DNA of 64,000 bases from contig NZ_BMNB01000016.1 of assembly GCF_014646235.1 (NCBI RefSeq), positions 1 to 64,000 on the forward strand. Reading direction: 5' to 3'. Positions within the stretch are counted from its first letter, which is position 1. Each line of letters starts with the position of its first letter. Below, in pieces: positions 1 through 7,370 of the stretch. Both the position numbers and the translations under genes were made by a program. The notes beneath the pieces are model-generated. The model was not told the DNA's origin. It ran no database searches and saw only the letters and a list, made by a program, of their open reading frames with translations. This DNA is from Micromonospora sonchi. Lineage in GTDB: Bacteria; Actinomycetota; Actinomycetes; Mycobacteriales; Micromonosporaceae.

Positions 1-225
1 CTGTTCCAGCAGCGCCCGTCCAGCGGGTGGGGCACGGTCGAGCAGATCACCGACCCCGAGTACTCCACCACCGCCTTCCTGAAGGGCCTCAAGCAGGTCA
101 ACGGCTGGCAGGACATGCCGCTGACCAAGGCCGCGCAGACGGTGCAGGTGTCGGCGTACCCGGACCACTACGCCCAGTGGGAGCAGCAGGCCGCTGACCT
201 GGTCGCCCAGCACTGGAACAGCTGA
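1..225 (+). CDS. C-terminal end of a secreted hypothetical protein (partial)
   Basis: Open from the first base, in frame 1, to a TGA at 223-225. The 74 visible residues begin LFQQRPSSGWGTVEQI and include a DPEYST segment followed by repeated aromatic and Gln residues. An 'FQQRPSxGWGT...DPxYST..F' pattern is one I associate with the C-terminal domain of secreted actinobacterial proteins, often annotated as lytic-transglycosylase-like or hypothetical. The N-terminus, any signal peptide and the true family lie outside the window, so the function is not assigned. A perfect hairpin follows the stop codon within 25 bp, so this is the last gene of its transcript. Confidence 0.7.
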   Translation: MFQQRPSSGWGTVEQITDPEYSTTAFLKGLKQVNGWQDMPLTKAAQTVQVSAYPDHYAQWEQQAADLVAQHWNS

Positions 226-245
226 CCCACGATGTGACGGAGCAG

Positions 246-279
246 ACTGGCCGGCACCCCACCCGGGGTGCCGGCCAGT
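246..279 (+). terminator. Intrinsic-type hairpin terminator
   Basis: A perfect 15-bp stem (arms 246-260 and 265-279) closes on a 4-nt loop, 20 bp after the stop of the partial gene at 1-225. There is no strong T tract, which is usual for high-GC actinobacteria. It lies between convergent genes and could serve both strands. Confidence 0.75.
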
Positions 280-348
280 TGGCATTTCGCCCTGACCCCA
301 GCGCCACCACCGGGTGCCCAGCCCCGAAAGGCCCGTGGACGTCTCCGC

Positions 349-765
349 TCAGGAAGACGCCACCAGTTCGACCTCGTACCCCTGCCCGTCGGCCAGGTAA
401 CCGGCGTAGGTGTCGGGCCCGCCGGCGTACGGGTGGCGGTCAGGGAAGAGCAACTTCCAGCCGTACGCCGGGGCCTGTTCGACCAGCCGGTCCACGGCGG
501 CGGGCGAGCCGGCGTGGAAGGCCAGGTGGTTGAGGCCGGGGGCGAGCCGGTCGTGCCGCCGGCCGGAGAGCGCGGGCGACTCCTCCAGTACCAGATATGT
601 CGGGCCGAGCCGCCAGGAACGGCCGGCCGGCCACTCCTGGAACGGCGTCCAGCTCAATTCACCGAGCAGCCAGCCCCAACTGTGCATTGCCGCGCCCAGG
701 TCGGGTACCCAGAGTTCCACGTGGTGCAGCGCACCGACCGTCACCGGCCTCCGCCCGGCACCCAT
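349..765 (-). CDS. VOC / glyoxalase-bleomycin resistance family protein
   Basis: 138 residues. The protein opens with the VOC signature HHVELWVPDLGAAMHSWGWLLG (residues 14-35) and has a second metal-ligand-like segment, LNHLAFHAGSPAAVDRL, at 79-95. It ends in a GYEVELVAS strand typical of the vicinal-oxygen-chelate fold. Such proteins bind a metal in paired beta-alpha-beta-beta-beta units and include glyoxalases, dioxygenases and drug-binding proteins, so the substrate cannot be read from the sequence. The ATG at 763-765 overlaps the end of the upstream adenosyltransferase gene by 25 bp, so the two are probably cotranscribed. It is distinct from the methylmalonyl-CoA epimerase at 19594, which belongs to the same superfamily. 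Confidence 0.8.
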   Translation of the reverse strand: MGAGRRPVTVGALHHVELWVPDLGAAMHSWGWLLGELSWTPFQEWPAGRSWRLGPTYLVLEESPALSGRRHDRLAPGLNHLAFHAGSPAAVDRLVEQAPAYGWKLLFPDRHPYAGGPDTYAGYLADGQGYEVELVASS

Positions 766-1313
766 AGCACATCTCCGTCCGGATTCGCCGTTCTTGACAG
801 GATAAAGAGCAGATCCGAAAGCCGGTTGAGATACTTTGCCGGGAGAGGGCTGGTCCGGTCGGGGTCGTGTGCGACGAGGGCCCACGCCGCCCGCTCGGCG
901 CGCCGGGCGATCGTCCGCGCCACGTGCAGTAGTGCCGCGCCCGTGGTGCCGCCCGGGAGAATGAAGGAGTCGAGCTTGCTCAGGCGCCCGTTGTACTCGT
1001 CGCACCAGCCCTCGAGACGCTCGACGTACTCCTCGGTGACCCGCAGCGGTGGGTACTTCGGGTCCGGTTCGACGGGGGTGGACAGGTCGGCCCCCACGTC
1101 GAACAGGTCGTTCTGGATCTGCCCGAGCACCGCCCGCAGGTCGTCGCCGAGCTGGCCCAGGGCGAGCGCCACGCCGAGCGCGGCGTTGCACTCGTCGACG
1201 TCGGCGTACGCGGCGATCCGTGGGTCGGTCTTCGGGACCTGTTCGTTGTTGCTCAGCCTGGTCATGCCGGCGTCGCCGGCCTTGGTGTAGATGCGCGTGA
1301 GGTGGACGGCCAT
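741..1313 (-). CDS. Cob(I)yrinic acid a,c-diamide / cob(I)alamin adenosyltransferase, PduO type
   Basis: 190 residues, normal for PduO-type ATP:corrinoid adenosyltransferases. The N-terminal ATP-binding motif is present as YTKAGDAGMTRL (residues 9-20). The conserved AYADVDECNAALG helix (35-47) and the C-terminal RTIARRAERAAW and YLNRLSDLLFILSR helices (133-174) are also present. The family transfers the 5'-deoxyadenosyl group of ATP to Co(I) corrinoid to make adenosylcobalamin, in the cytoplasm. The gene is head to head with murA: the two start codons share the CATG at 1311-1314, so the promoters must overlap the opposite coding regions. In M. tuberculosis the equivalent pair is Rv1314c and murA. 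Its product would supply methylmalonyl-CoA mutase, consistent with the epimerase and MeaB genes about 20 kb away. Confidence 0.92.
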   Translation of the reverse strand: MAVHLTRIYTKAGDAGMTRLSNNEQVPKTDPRIAAYADVDECNAALGVALALGQLGDDLRAVLGQIQNDLFDVGADLSTPVEPDPKYPPLRVTEEYVERLEGWCDEYNGRLSKLDSFILPGGTTGAALLHVARTIARRAERAAWALVAHDPDRTSPLPAKYLNRLSDLLFILSRTANPDGDVLWVPGGGR

Positions 1314-2754
1314 GACGCACAGCCTACGGATCCCGGACCTGACCATCCCGACGCGACCGGAGGCGGGGCCGGGCCGGTCCGTCGGGGTGGGGCCGGGTGA
1401 CGCTGGTGATCCCGGGATCGCCGACGTCGATGTCATCCGGGTGTCCGGCGCGGCCCGGCTCGCCGGCACCGTGCACGTGGTTGGCGCGAAGAACTCGGCG
1501 CTGAAGCTGATGGCCGCCGCGTTGCTGGCCCCCGGCCGGACCGTGATCACCAACGTGCCGCGGATCACCGACATCGCGATCATGGGCGAGGTGTTGCGCC
1601 GGCTCGGCTGCGACGTACGGTTCGACGCGGACGACCCGGTCGATCCGATGGTCGCGGGCGGCGGCGTGCCCCGCTCCCGGTCGGTTGCCATCGACGTACC
1701 GGAGCAGCCGGGCGTCGAGGCCGACTACGACCTGGTCCGCCGGCTGCGCGCGTCCATCTGTGTGCTCGGCCCGCTGCTGGCCCGGCGCGGATACGTGCGG
1801 GTGGCCCACCCGGGCGGCGACGCGATCGGCTCGCGCGGGCTGGACATGCACGTCTCCGGGCTGACCCGGATGGGCGCCGACATCTCGGGCGAGCACGGCT
1901 TCGTGATCGCTTCCGCGCCCGACGGCCTGCACGGCGCGGAGATCACGTTGGATTTTCCCAGCGTCGGGGCAACCGAGAACCTGGTCATGGCGGCGGTGCT
2001 GGCCAACGGCACCACCGTGATCGACAACGCCGCCCGGGAGCCGGAGATCGTGGACATCTGCACCATGCTCCAGCGGATGGGTGCGTTGATCGAGGGCGAG
2101 GGCACGTCCACCATCAGGATTGTCGGCGTACCCCGACTGGAGCCGGTCCGGCACGCCACCGTGGGGGACCGGATCGTCGCCGGGACCTGGGCCTTCGGCG
2201 CGGCGATGACCCGTGGCGACGTCACCGTGACCGGCGTGGACCCGGCGTTCCTGGAGGTCGCGCTCGACAAGGTGGTCGCGGCCGGTGGGTTGGTGGAGAC
2301 CCGGGCGGACGCCTTCCGGGTACGCATGGACGACCGCCCGCGCTCGGTCGACGTGGTGACGCTGCCCTACCCGGGCTTCGCCACCGACCTGCTGCCGATG
2401 GCGATCGGGCTCGCCGCGCTCAGTGACGGCGCGTCACTGATCACCGAGAACATCTTCGACGGCCGGTTCATGTTCGCCAACGAGATGATGCGGCTGGGCG
2501 CGGACATCAAGACCGACGGGCATCACGCGGTGGTACGCGGCCGGGACCGCCTCTCCGGCGCACCGGTACGTGCCACCGACATCAGAGCCGGCGCCGGGCT
2601 GATCATCGCCGGGCTCTGCGCCGACGGGGTCACCGAGGTGTCCCACGTGCACCACGTCGACCGGGGCTATCCCGACTTCGTGGCTGACCTGCGGGCGCTC
2701 GGCATCGAGGTCGAACGGGCCACCACGCCCGAGGGACCCGACCTGTCGTTCTGA
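1312..2754 (+). CDS. murA: UDP-N-acetylglucosamine 1-carboxyvinyltransferase with Asp at the fosfomycin-target position
   Basis: 480 residues from the ATG at 1312. A GTG at 1387 would remove about 25 poorly conserved residues and is a plausible alternative start. The enzyme transfers enolpyruvate from PEP to UDP-GlcNAc, the first committed step of peptidoglycan precursor synthesis, in the cytosol. The conserved GAKNSALKLMAAALL (58-72), LRASICVLGPLLAR (145-158) and FATDLLP blocks are present. In the active-site loop the sequence is HPGGDAIGSRGLDMH, so the Cys alkylated by fosfomycin (Cys115 in E. coli) is Asp170. The same replacement is known in mycobacterial MurA, which is intrinsically fosfomycin resistant and catalytically competent. 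The gene converges on the ABC exporter with only 6 bp between the stops. Confidence 0.95.
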   Translation: MTHSLRIPDLTIPTRPEAGPGRSVGVGPGDAGDPGIADVDVIRVSGAARLAGTVHVVGAKNSALKLMAAALLAPGRTVITNVPRITDIAIMGEVLRRLGCDVRFDADDPVDPMVAGGGVPRSRSVAIDVPEQPGVEADYDLVRRLRASICVLGPLLARRGYVRVAHPGGDAIGSRGLDMHVSGLTRMGADISGEHGFVIASAPDGLHGAEITLDFPSVGATENLVMAAVLANGTTVIDNAAREPEIVDICTMLQRMGALIEGEGTSTIRIVGVPRLEPVRHATVGDRIVAGTWAFGAAMTRGDVTVTGVDPAFLEVALDKVVAAGGLVETRADAFRVRMDDRPRSVDVVTLPYPGFATDLLPMAIGLAALSDGASLITENIFDGRFMFANEMMRLGADIKTDGHHAVVRGRDRLSGAPVRATDIRAGAGLIIAGLCADGVTEVSHVHHVDRGYPDFVADLRALGIEVERATTPEGPDLSF

Positions 2755-2760
2755 GCCGCG

Positions 2761-3606
2761 TCAGCCGTCGCGGCGGGTGGTCCAGCGGAAGGTGGTGAGG
2801 CAGAGCACCAGGCCGATCACGCACCACGCGGCGAGGACCAGGGCGACCCGGGTCAGCTCGAACGAGCCGCCGGGCTCCTGGGCGCCGAAGCTCTCCGGCA
2901 GGAAGACCGCGCGCAGCCCCTGGCACATCCACTTCAGCGGGAAGATCGCCGCCACCTGCTGCATCCAGTCCGGCAGGTTGGTGAAGACGAAGAAGACCCC
3001 GGAGATGAACTGGAGCACCAGCGCCACCGGGGTGACCACCGCCGAACCGCTGCGGGCGGTACGGGCCAACGACGAGATGGCGATCCCGCAGAGGGTGCAG
3101 GCGGTGATGCCCAGCGTGCTGACCCAGCCGAAGGTCAGCCAGGCGGTCGCGGTGCCCGGCAGGTCCAGGTCGAACAGGGTGACCGAAACGGCGAGCAGGA
3201 GGGCGGTCATCACCACGCCGGTCACCAGCACCATGATCACCTTGCCGGCGAACCACACCCACTTCGGCATTGGTGTGCCCCGGTAGCGCTTGAGCACGCC
3301 GCGGTCCCGCTCGATCGGGATCCAGATGCCGAGGTTCTGGAAGCTGACGGTCATCAGACCGGTCGCGATCATGCCGGTGACGAAGTACTGCGTGTAGCTC
3401 ACCCCCGGCGCGATCTCGTCCTTGAAGATCGACGCGAAGATCAGCACCATGATGACCGGGAAGCCCAGGGTGAACACCACGGACTCCCGGCTGCGCAGGA
3501 ACTGCCGGATCTCCAGCCGTCCCTGCCGCAGGGCGAGCCGGGCCGGGCCGAGCCGACGGGTTGCGGGTGCGGCGACCGGGGCGGCCGGCTTCGTCGTGGT
3601 GGTCAT
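2761..3606 (-). CDS. ABC-2 type exporter permease
   Basis: 281 residues. A charged N-terminal cytoplasmic segment (about residues 1-40) is followed by around six hydrophobic segments, including VVFTLGFPVIMVLIFASIF near 43-61 and VTPVALVLQFISGVFFVF. This is the layout of ABC-2 (DrrB-like) permeases that export drugs, lipids or polymers. Its ATG lies inside the stop region of the upstream ATPase gene (ATGA at 3603-3606), showing translational coupling and a two-gene exporter. The exported substrate is not evident. It converges with murA. Confidence 0.9.
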   Translation of the reverse strand: MTTTTKPAAPVAAPATRRLGPARLALRQGRLEIRQFLRSRESVVFTLGFPVIMVLIFASIFKDEIAPGVSYTQYFVTGMIATGLMTVSFQNLGIWIPIERDRGVLKRYRGTPMPKWVWFAGKVIMVLVTGVVMTALLLAVSVTLFDLDLPGTATAWLTFGWVSTLGITACTLCGIAISSLARTARSGSAVVTPVALVLQFISGVFFVFTNLPDWMQQVAAIFPLKWMCQGLRAVFLPESFGAQEPGGSFELTRVALVLAAWCVIGLVLCLTTFRWTTRRDG

Positions 3607-4487
3607 CGTTGTCCGATCATCCGCAGGTAGATGTCTTCCAGGGTGGGCCGGGTGACGGTCAGGCCCGGCACCTCCCCGCCGAAGCGCGCGGCCAGCTCCG
3701 TCACCAGCGCCGTCGGCGTCGCGCTCTCCGCGCTCTCGACCTGACCGTCGGGCGTACGCCAGGAGACCGTGGCCAGCGCCTCCCGCCGCCTGCCCAGGCT
3801 GTCCGGCGCGGCGACCTCGATCAGTCGGCCACCGGCGATCACGCCGACCCGGTCGGCGAGCGCCTCGGCCTCGTCCAGGTAGTGAGTGGTGAGCACGATG
3901 GTGGTGCCGGCGGCGGAGAGATCCCGGATCAGCTCCCAGAACTCACGCCGGGCCTCCGGGTCGAAGCCGGTGGTCGGCTCGTCGAGAAAGAGCAGCGCGG
4001 GGCGGCCGATGATGCCCAGCGCCACGTCGAGGCGCCGCTTCTGCCCGCCGGAGAGGGTGTGCGTACGGGCGCGGGCCTTGCCGGCCAGGCCGACCCGCTC
4101 GATCACCTTGTCCGGGTCGTCCCCGGACGGGTAGAAGCCGGCGAAATGGCTCACCACCTCGGCGACGGTCAACTCGTCGAACTCACCGGTCCCCTGGAGC
4201 ACGATGCCGACCCGGCTGCGCCAGTCCGCAGCGAGGCCCTCCGAGGAGCGCGCTCGCCGGGTGCCGAGGACCGACTCGGGGTCGATGCCCAGGACCTGCA
4301 CCTCGCCGGCGTCGCGCCGGCGGTAGCCCTCCAGGATCTCCACCGTGGTGCTCTTGCCCGCGCCGTTTGGCCCGAGCAGGGCGAATACTTCGCCCCGGTG
4401 GACGTCCAGGTCCAGGCCGGCCACCGCGACATTGTCGCCGTACGCCTTGCGCAGCCCACGGACCCGGATCGCGACCTCGTCACTCAT
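3603..4487 (-). CDS. ABC-2 exporter ATP-binding protein
   Basis: 294 residues from the ATG at 4485-4487 (MSDEVAIRVRGL); an upstream in-frame Met at 4517 is less likely because it adds non-conserved residues. Walker A is GPNGAGKST, the signature is LSGGQKRR, Walker B is ALLFLDEPTTGFDP, followed by the switch His in LTTHYLDEAEAL. The C-terminal 70 residues match the DrrA-type extension that regulates exporter ATPases. It energises the permease encoded immediately downstream with a 4-bp overlap. The substrate is unknown; daunorubicin-type resistance annotation would be family-level only. Confidence 0.93.
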   Translation of the reverse strand: MSDEVAIRVRGLRKAYGDNVAVAGLDLDVHRGEVFALLGPNGAGKSTTVEILEGYRRRDAGEVQVLGIDPESVLGTRRARSSEGLAADWRSRVGIVLQGTGEFDELTVAEVVSHFAGFYPSGDDPDKVIERVGLAGKARARTHTLSGGQKRRLDVALGIIGRPALLFLDEPTTGFDPEARREFWELIRDLSAAGTTIVLTTHYLDEAEALADRVGVIAGGRLIEVAAPDSLGRRREALATVSWRTPDGQVESAESATPTALVTELAARFGGEVPGLTVTRPTLEDIYLRMIGQR

Positions 4488-4530
4488 GCCCCCAAGTGTG
4501 CGCCCCACCAGCAACACCCATCCGAGGGGG

Positions 4531-4586
4531 TGTAAGGAAGGGCACCTTATTAACGCCTCGTGTAGAGGAAGGGCCCCTTCTTAACA
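4531..4586 (+). repeat. 56-bp intergenic repeat, copy A (TGTAAGG-first on + strand)
   Basis: First of seven copies of one element. It contains two tandem halves of about 27 bp, each with a near-palindromic AAGGGSCCCTT core and ending in TTAAC, joined by GCC and a variable triplet. Copy A shares with copy C a GCACC variant in the first half. It lies between the 3' end of the DUF1540 gene and the 5' end of the ABC exporter operon, both on the minus strand, and is in the opposite orientation to the usual one after a stop codon. Confidence 0.85.
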
Positions 4587-4602
4587 GCGCGCCCAGGGCG
4601 CC

Positions 4603-4902
4603 TCAGCGGCTGGCGTACGTCATGCAGTCCGCCATGTCCGCGTCCGGGCCGACCCGGATCGACGGGGCGCGGCACTCCAACTGCGCGTTGTGCCGGCAAT
4701 CGGCGCGCTGGCACGCGCCCACCTGGGCGACCTGCCCGTCCACCCCGGCCCGCACCGAGGGCATCTCGATGAAGGTGTGGCAGTGCGCGTGATCCAGGCT
4801 GCCGATCGTGATGGCGAAGGCGTGGCAGTCGCCGGTGTGGTTGTACGCGCAGGCGGCCACCACACACTCCTGGACCCGGGGCATCTCGATCGCTGCGGTC
4901 AT
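4603..4902 (-). CDS. Tandem DUF1540 Cys-rich protein
   Basis: 99 residues, starting at the ATG 4900-4902, which is preceded by AGAGGAGGTCGCC, a good ribosome binding site. Two DUF1540 units are visible. Unit 1 (about residues 12-45) has the Cys-x4-Cys-x-Tyr-Asn start, then GDCHAFAITIG and HCHTF. Unit 2 (about 63-97) has ACQRADCRHNAQLECRAPSI and DCMTY. Each unit carries four Cys residues, suggesting one small metal site (Zn or Fe) per unit, but the biochemical role of DUF1540 is unknown. The gene appears monocistronic and is followed by repeat copy A. Confidence 0.85.
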   Translation of the reverse strand: MTAAIEMPRVQECVVAACAYNHTGDCHAFAITIGSLDHAHCHTFIEMPSVRAGVDGQVAQVGACQRADCRHNAQLECRAPSIRVGPDADMADCMTYASR

Positions 4903-5034
4903 GGCGACCTCCTCTAGGCTCTTGCCCGATTTTAGGCATTTAGAGGATTTGCGGGACCTGATTCCGGTCATGGGCGGGGCCGCCTGCCGGGGGAGCCGCA
5001 CGGCTACGCGGGGCCCTTGCCCGGGCCGCGCTGC

Positions 5035-5955
5035 TCAGCCGTTGAGGACCTCGGAGAGCAGGGCCGGCTCGAGACCGCGCTCGGCCAAGCCGGCCAGGAT
5101 GTGCGGCAGTGCCTCGTCGGTCATCGGCGCGTTGGCCTCCGTCACGTGGAGGACGACCACCGAGCCGGGGCGTACCTTGTCCAGTACGGCCCGCACGATC
5201 GGTCGCCAGGCGGTCGCGAACGGGTCGCCGCTGACCACGTCGCCGTCGACGACCGTGAGACCGAGCGGGGCCAGTTCGGTCAGCGCGGCCCGATCGTGGC
5301 AGAGACCCGGGAAGCGGAAGTACCGGGTCTGCCGTCCGCCGTACGCGCTCACGATGTCGAAGGTGCCGGCCACGTCGGCGGTCATCTTCCGCCGCTCGAT
5401 GCGGGGCAGGCCGTAGCAGTCCGCGGTGAAGGCCAGGTGCCCGTAGGTGTGGTTGGCCAACTCGAAGCGGGGATTGGCGGCGAGTCGGCGGGTCACGTCC
5501 GGGTACTGCTCGACCCACTTGCCGGTCAGGAAGAAGGTCGCTGGTACCCCTTCCTGCTCCAGCAGGTCGATGATCTTGAGGTTGGCGTACGACCGCACGG
5601 CGCCGCTGCGCAGTTGGTACCGCATGGCGTCGGTCATGTCCGCGTCGAAGGTGAGCGCGACCTTGTTGCCGGTGCGTGGACCGTGGTCGACCACCGGCGG
5701 CAGGGTTCCCGGAGAGGTCGCGCCGGGCAGGATCTCGGCCGGCGTCGGACTGCCCGTCGACGCGGGGTCGCCCGGTCCCTGGTCCGCTGTCCCGTCGGCG
5801 ATCGCCGCCGCGTCCCGGCCGGTGGTGGATGGTTCGACGAAGGCGCCGACGCCGTCGGGCTGCCGGAGTGGATTCGCGACGGCCAGCAGGACCACCGCAC
5901 TGAGCACGGCGGCGAGGGTGGCGAGAAGCGGAACGCGGGAGATTTTCACGGACAC
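5035..5955 (-). CDS. Secreted polysaccharide deacetylase (CE4 / NodB domain)
   Basis: 306 residues from a GTG at 5955; a second GTG two codons later is equally possible. Residues 5-27 form a hydrophobic signal or anchor segment (SRVPLLATLAAVLSAVVLLAV), then a Pro/Ser/Thr-rich spacer to about 90. The catalytic domain shows motif 1 KVALTFDADMTD, motif 2 ELANHTYGHLAF (the zinc-binding H-x3-H), motif 3 YFRFPGLCHD and motif 5 GSVVVLHV. CE4 enzymes hydrolyse N- or O-acetyl groups from peptidoglycan, chitin or xylan, and this one would act outside the membrane. Motif 1 is D-A-D rather than the common D-D-G, so the exact metal geometry or substrate may differ. Confidence 0.88.
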   Translation of the reverse strand: MSVKISRVPLLATLAAVLSAVVLLAVANPLRQPDGVGAFVEPSTTGRDAAAIADGTADQGPGDPASTGSPTPAEILPGATSPGTLPPVVDHGPRTGNKVALTFDADMTDAMRYQLRSGAVRSYANLKIIDLLEQEGVPATFFLTGKWVEQYPDVTRRLAANPRFELANHTYGHLAFTADCYGLPRIERRKMTADVAGTFDIVSAYGGRQTRYFRFPGLCHDRAALTELAPLGLTVVDGDVVSGDPFATAWRPIVRAVLDKVRPGSVVVLHVTEANAPMTDEALPHILAGLAERGLEPALLSEVLNG

Positions 5956-6015
5956 CGCGGGATCATCTCAACTCCGCCCGCCAAATGGTGCGGGTGCCCG
6001 ATCCACGTATGTGGA

Positions 6016-6639
6016 TCAGACCCGGAAGCCGGCCTCCCGGGCGGCTCGGCGCTCCCGGCGGCGGTCCGCGCGACGCCTGAGGAACCAGGGCAGGAAAAGG
6101 ACGAAACCGACCAGGAACGCCAGCACCAGCACCGGCAGGATGATCGCGACGAGCGACATCAGCACGCTGGTGGCGTCCTCGGCGGTACTCGCCACCGGGG
6201 CCCCGAACCCGGCCGTGGTCGCGTTGATCACCGGCCGGGCGGCGGACTTGAGAAGGTGTACGCCGAGCGCGATGAGCACCCCGACCAGCACCGGAAGCCA
6301 CTGGCCGGTGCTGGCGAAGAAGCTGTCCGGGTCGCTCACCGTCACCGTGTCGGCGGCCGAACCCGCACCGAATGCCAGGCCGCCTGCGGTCGGGCGGACC
6401 ACCGTCTGCACCACGTCGTTGACGTGGTCGACCACCGGCACCTTGTCGGCGACGACCTCGACGGCGAGCAGCACGGCGAGGATGCCCAGCACCCACTCGT
6501 TGCCGAGCCACTGCCAGCCGCCGGGCAGGTCGATCACGCTGGTGTAGCGGGCCAGCAGGCCGGTCACCAGCAACGGGATGTACGCGTTCAGCCCCGCCGA
6601 GGCGGCGAGACCGGTACCGGTGAGCAATTCGAGCACCAT
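6016..6639 (-). CDS. DUF4126 family membrane protein
   Basis: 207 residues with about five hydrophobic helices. The N-terminal segment GTGLAASAGLNAYIPLLVTGLLAR and the middle NDVVQTVVRPTAGGL segment are typical of DUF4126. The C-terminus is strongly basic (RRRADRRRERRAAREAG), so the tail is presumably cytoplasmic. No function is established for the family. It is divergent from nucS with 69 bp between the starts and follows it in opposite orientation, so the two do not form an operon. Confidence 0.8.
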   Translation of the reverse strand: MVLELLTGTGLAASAGLNAYIPLLVTGLLARYTSVIDLPGGWQWLGNEWVLGILAVLLAVEVVADKVPVVDHVNDVVQTVVRPTAGGLAFGAGSAADTVTVSDPDSFFASTGQWLPVLVGVLIALGVHLLKSAARPVINATTAGFGAPVASTAEDATSVLMSLVAIILPVLVLAFLVGFVLFLPWFLRRRADRRRERRAAREAGFRV

Positions 6640-6708
6640 TTCAGCATCGCACCGGCACGCCAGTGGCGCTCGGCGGCGTTTCCCGACGGCCTCGGCTACC
6701 CTCGTCGG

Positions 6709-7368
6709 GTGCGGTTGGTGATTGCGAAGTGCTCGGTGGACTATGTCGGACGGCTCTCGGCCCACCTGCCGCCGGCTACCCGGCTGCTGATGGTGAAGGC
6801 GGACGGGTCGGTGTCGATCCACGCCGACGACCGGGCGTACAAGCCGTTGAACTGGATGAGCCCTCCCTGTCGGCTGGAGGAGGCGCCCGGCGTCTGGCGG
6901 GTGGTCAACAAGGCCGGCGAGGAACTGCGGATCACCCTGGAGGAGATCTTCCAGGACACCTCGTACGATCTGGGTGTCGATCCCGGGCTGCGCAAGGACG
7001 GCGTGGAGGCGCACCTCCAGGAACTGCTGGCGGCCAGTCCGGAGGCGCTGGGCGAGGGGTTCACCCTCATCCGGCGCGAGTACATGACCGCCATCGGCCC
7101 GGTCGACCTGCTCTGCCGGGACGCCAACCAGGGCACGGTCGCGGTCGAGGTGAAGCGCCGTGGCGAGATCGACGGCGTGGAGCAGCTCACCCGCTACCTC
7201 GAACTGCTCAACCGCGATCCGCTGCTCGCCCCGGTCGCCGGGGTCTTCGCCGCGCAGGAGATCAAGCCACAGGCCCGGGTGCTCGCCACGGACCGCGGCA
7301 TCCGCTGTGTGGTGGTGGACTACGACCGGCTACGCGGCATCGAGCGCGACGAACTGACGCTGTTCTAG
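6709..7368 (+). CDS. nucS: Mismatch-specific endonuclease NucS / EndoMS
   Basis: 219 residues from the GTG at 6709 (VRLVIAKCSVDY). NucS recognises mispaired bases such as G-T, G-G and T-T and makes a double-strand cut; it provides non-canonical mismatch repair in actinobacteria, which lack MutS and MutL. The N-terminal DNA-binding domain (about 1-105) is followed by a RecB-like nuclease domain with IGPVDLLC (Asp133) and AVEVKRRG (Glu147, Lys149) as the active-site D...ExK. The last six residues, DELTLF, fit the sliding-clamp-binding motif described at the C-terminus of actinobacterial NucS. It converges with the aldehyde dehydrogenase gene, with 2 bp between the stops. In M. tuberculosis the same neighbourhood holds Rv1321 (nucS). 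Confidence 0.95.
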   Translation: MRLVIAKCSVDYVGRLSAHLPPATRLLMVKADGSVSIHADDRAYKPLNWMSPPCRLEEAPGVWRVVNKAGEELRITLEEIFQDTSYDLGVDPGLRKDGVEAHLQELLAASPEALGEGFTLIRREYMTAIGPVDLLCRDANQGTVAVEVKRRGEIDGVEQLTRYLELLNRDPLLAPVAGVFAAQEIKPQARVLATDRGIRCVVVDYDRLRGIERDELTLF

Positions 7369-7370
7369 GG

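Noticed and set aside
268..1290. A plus-strand open frame of 340 residues over the VOC and adenosyltransferase genes
   Set aside because: Antisense shadow; the minus strand has both protein families with intact motifs.
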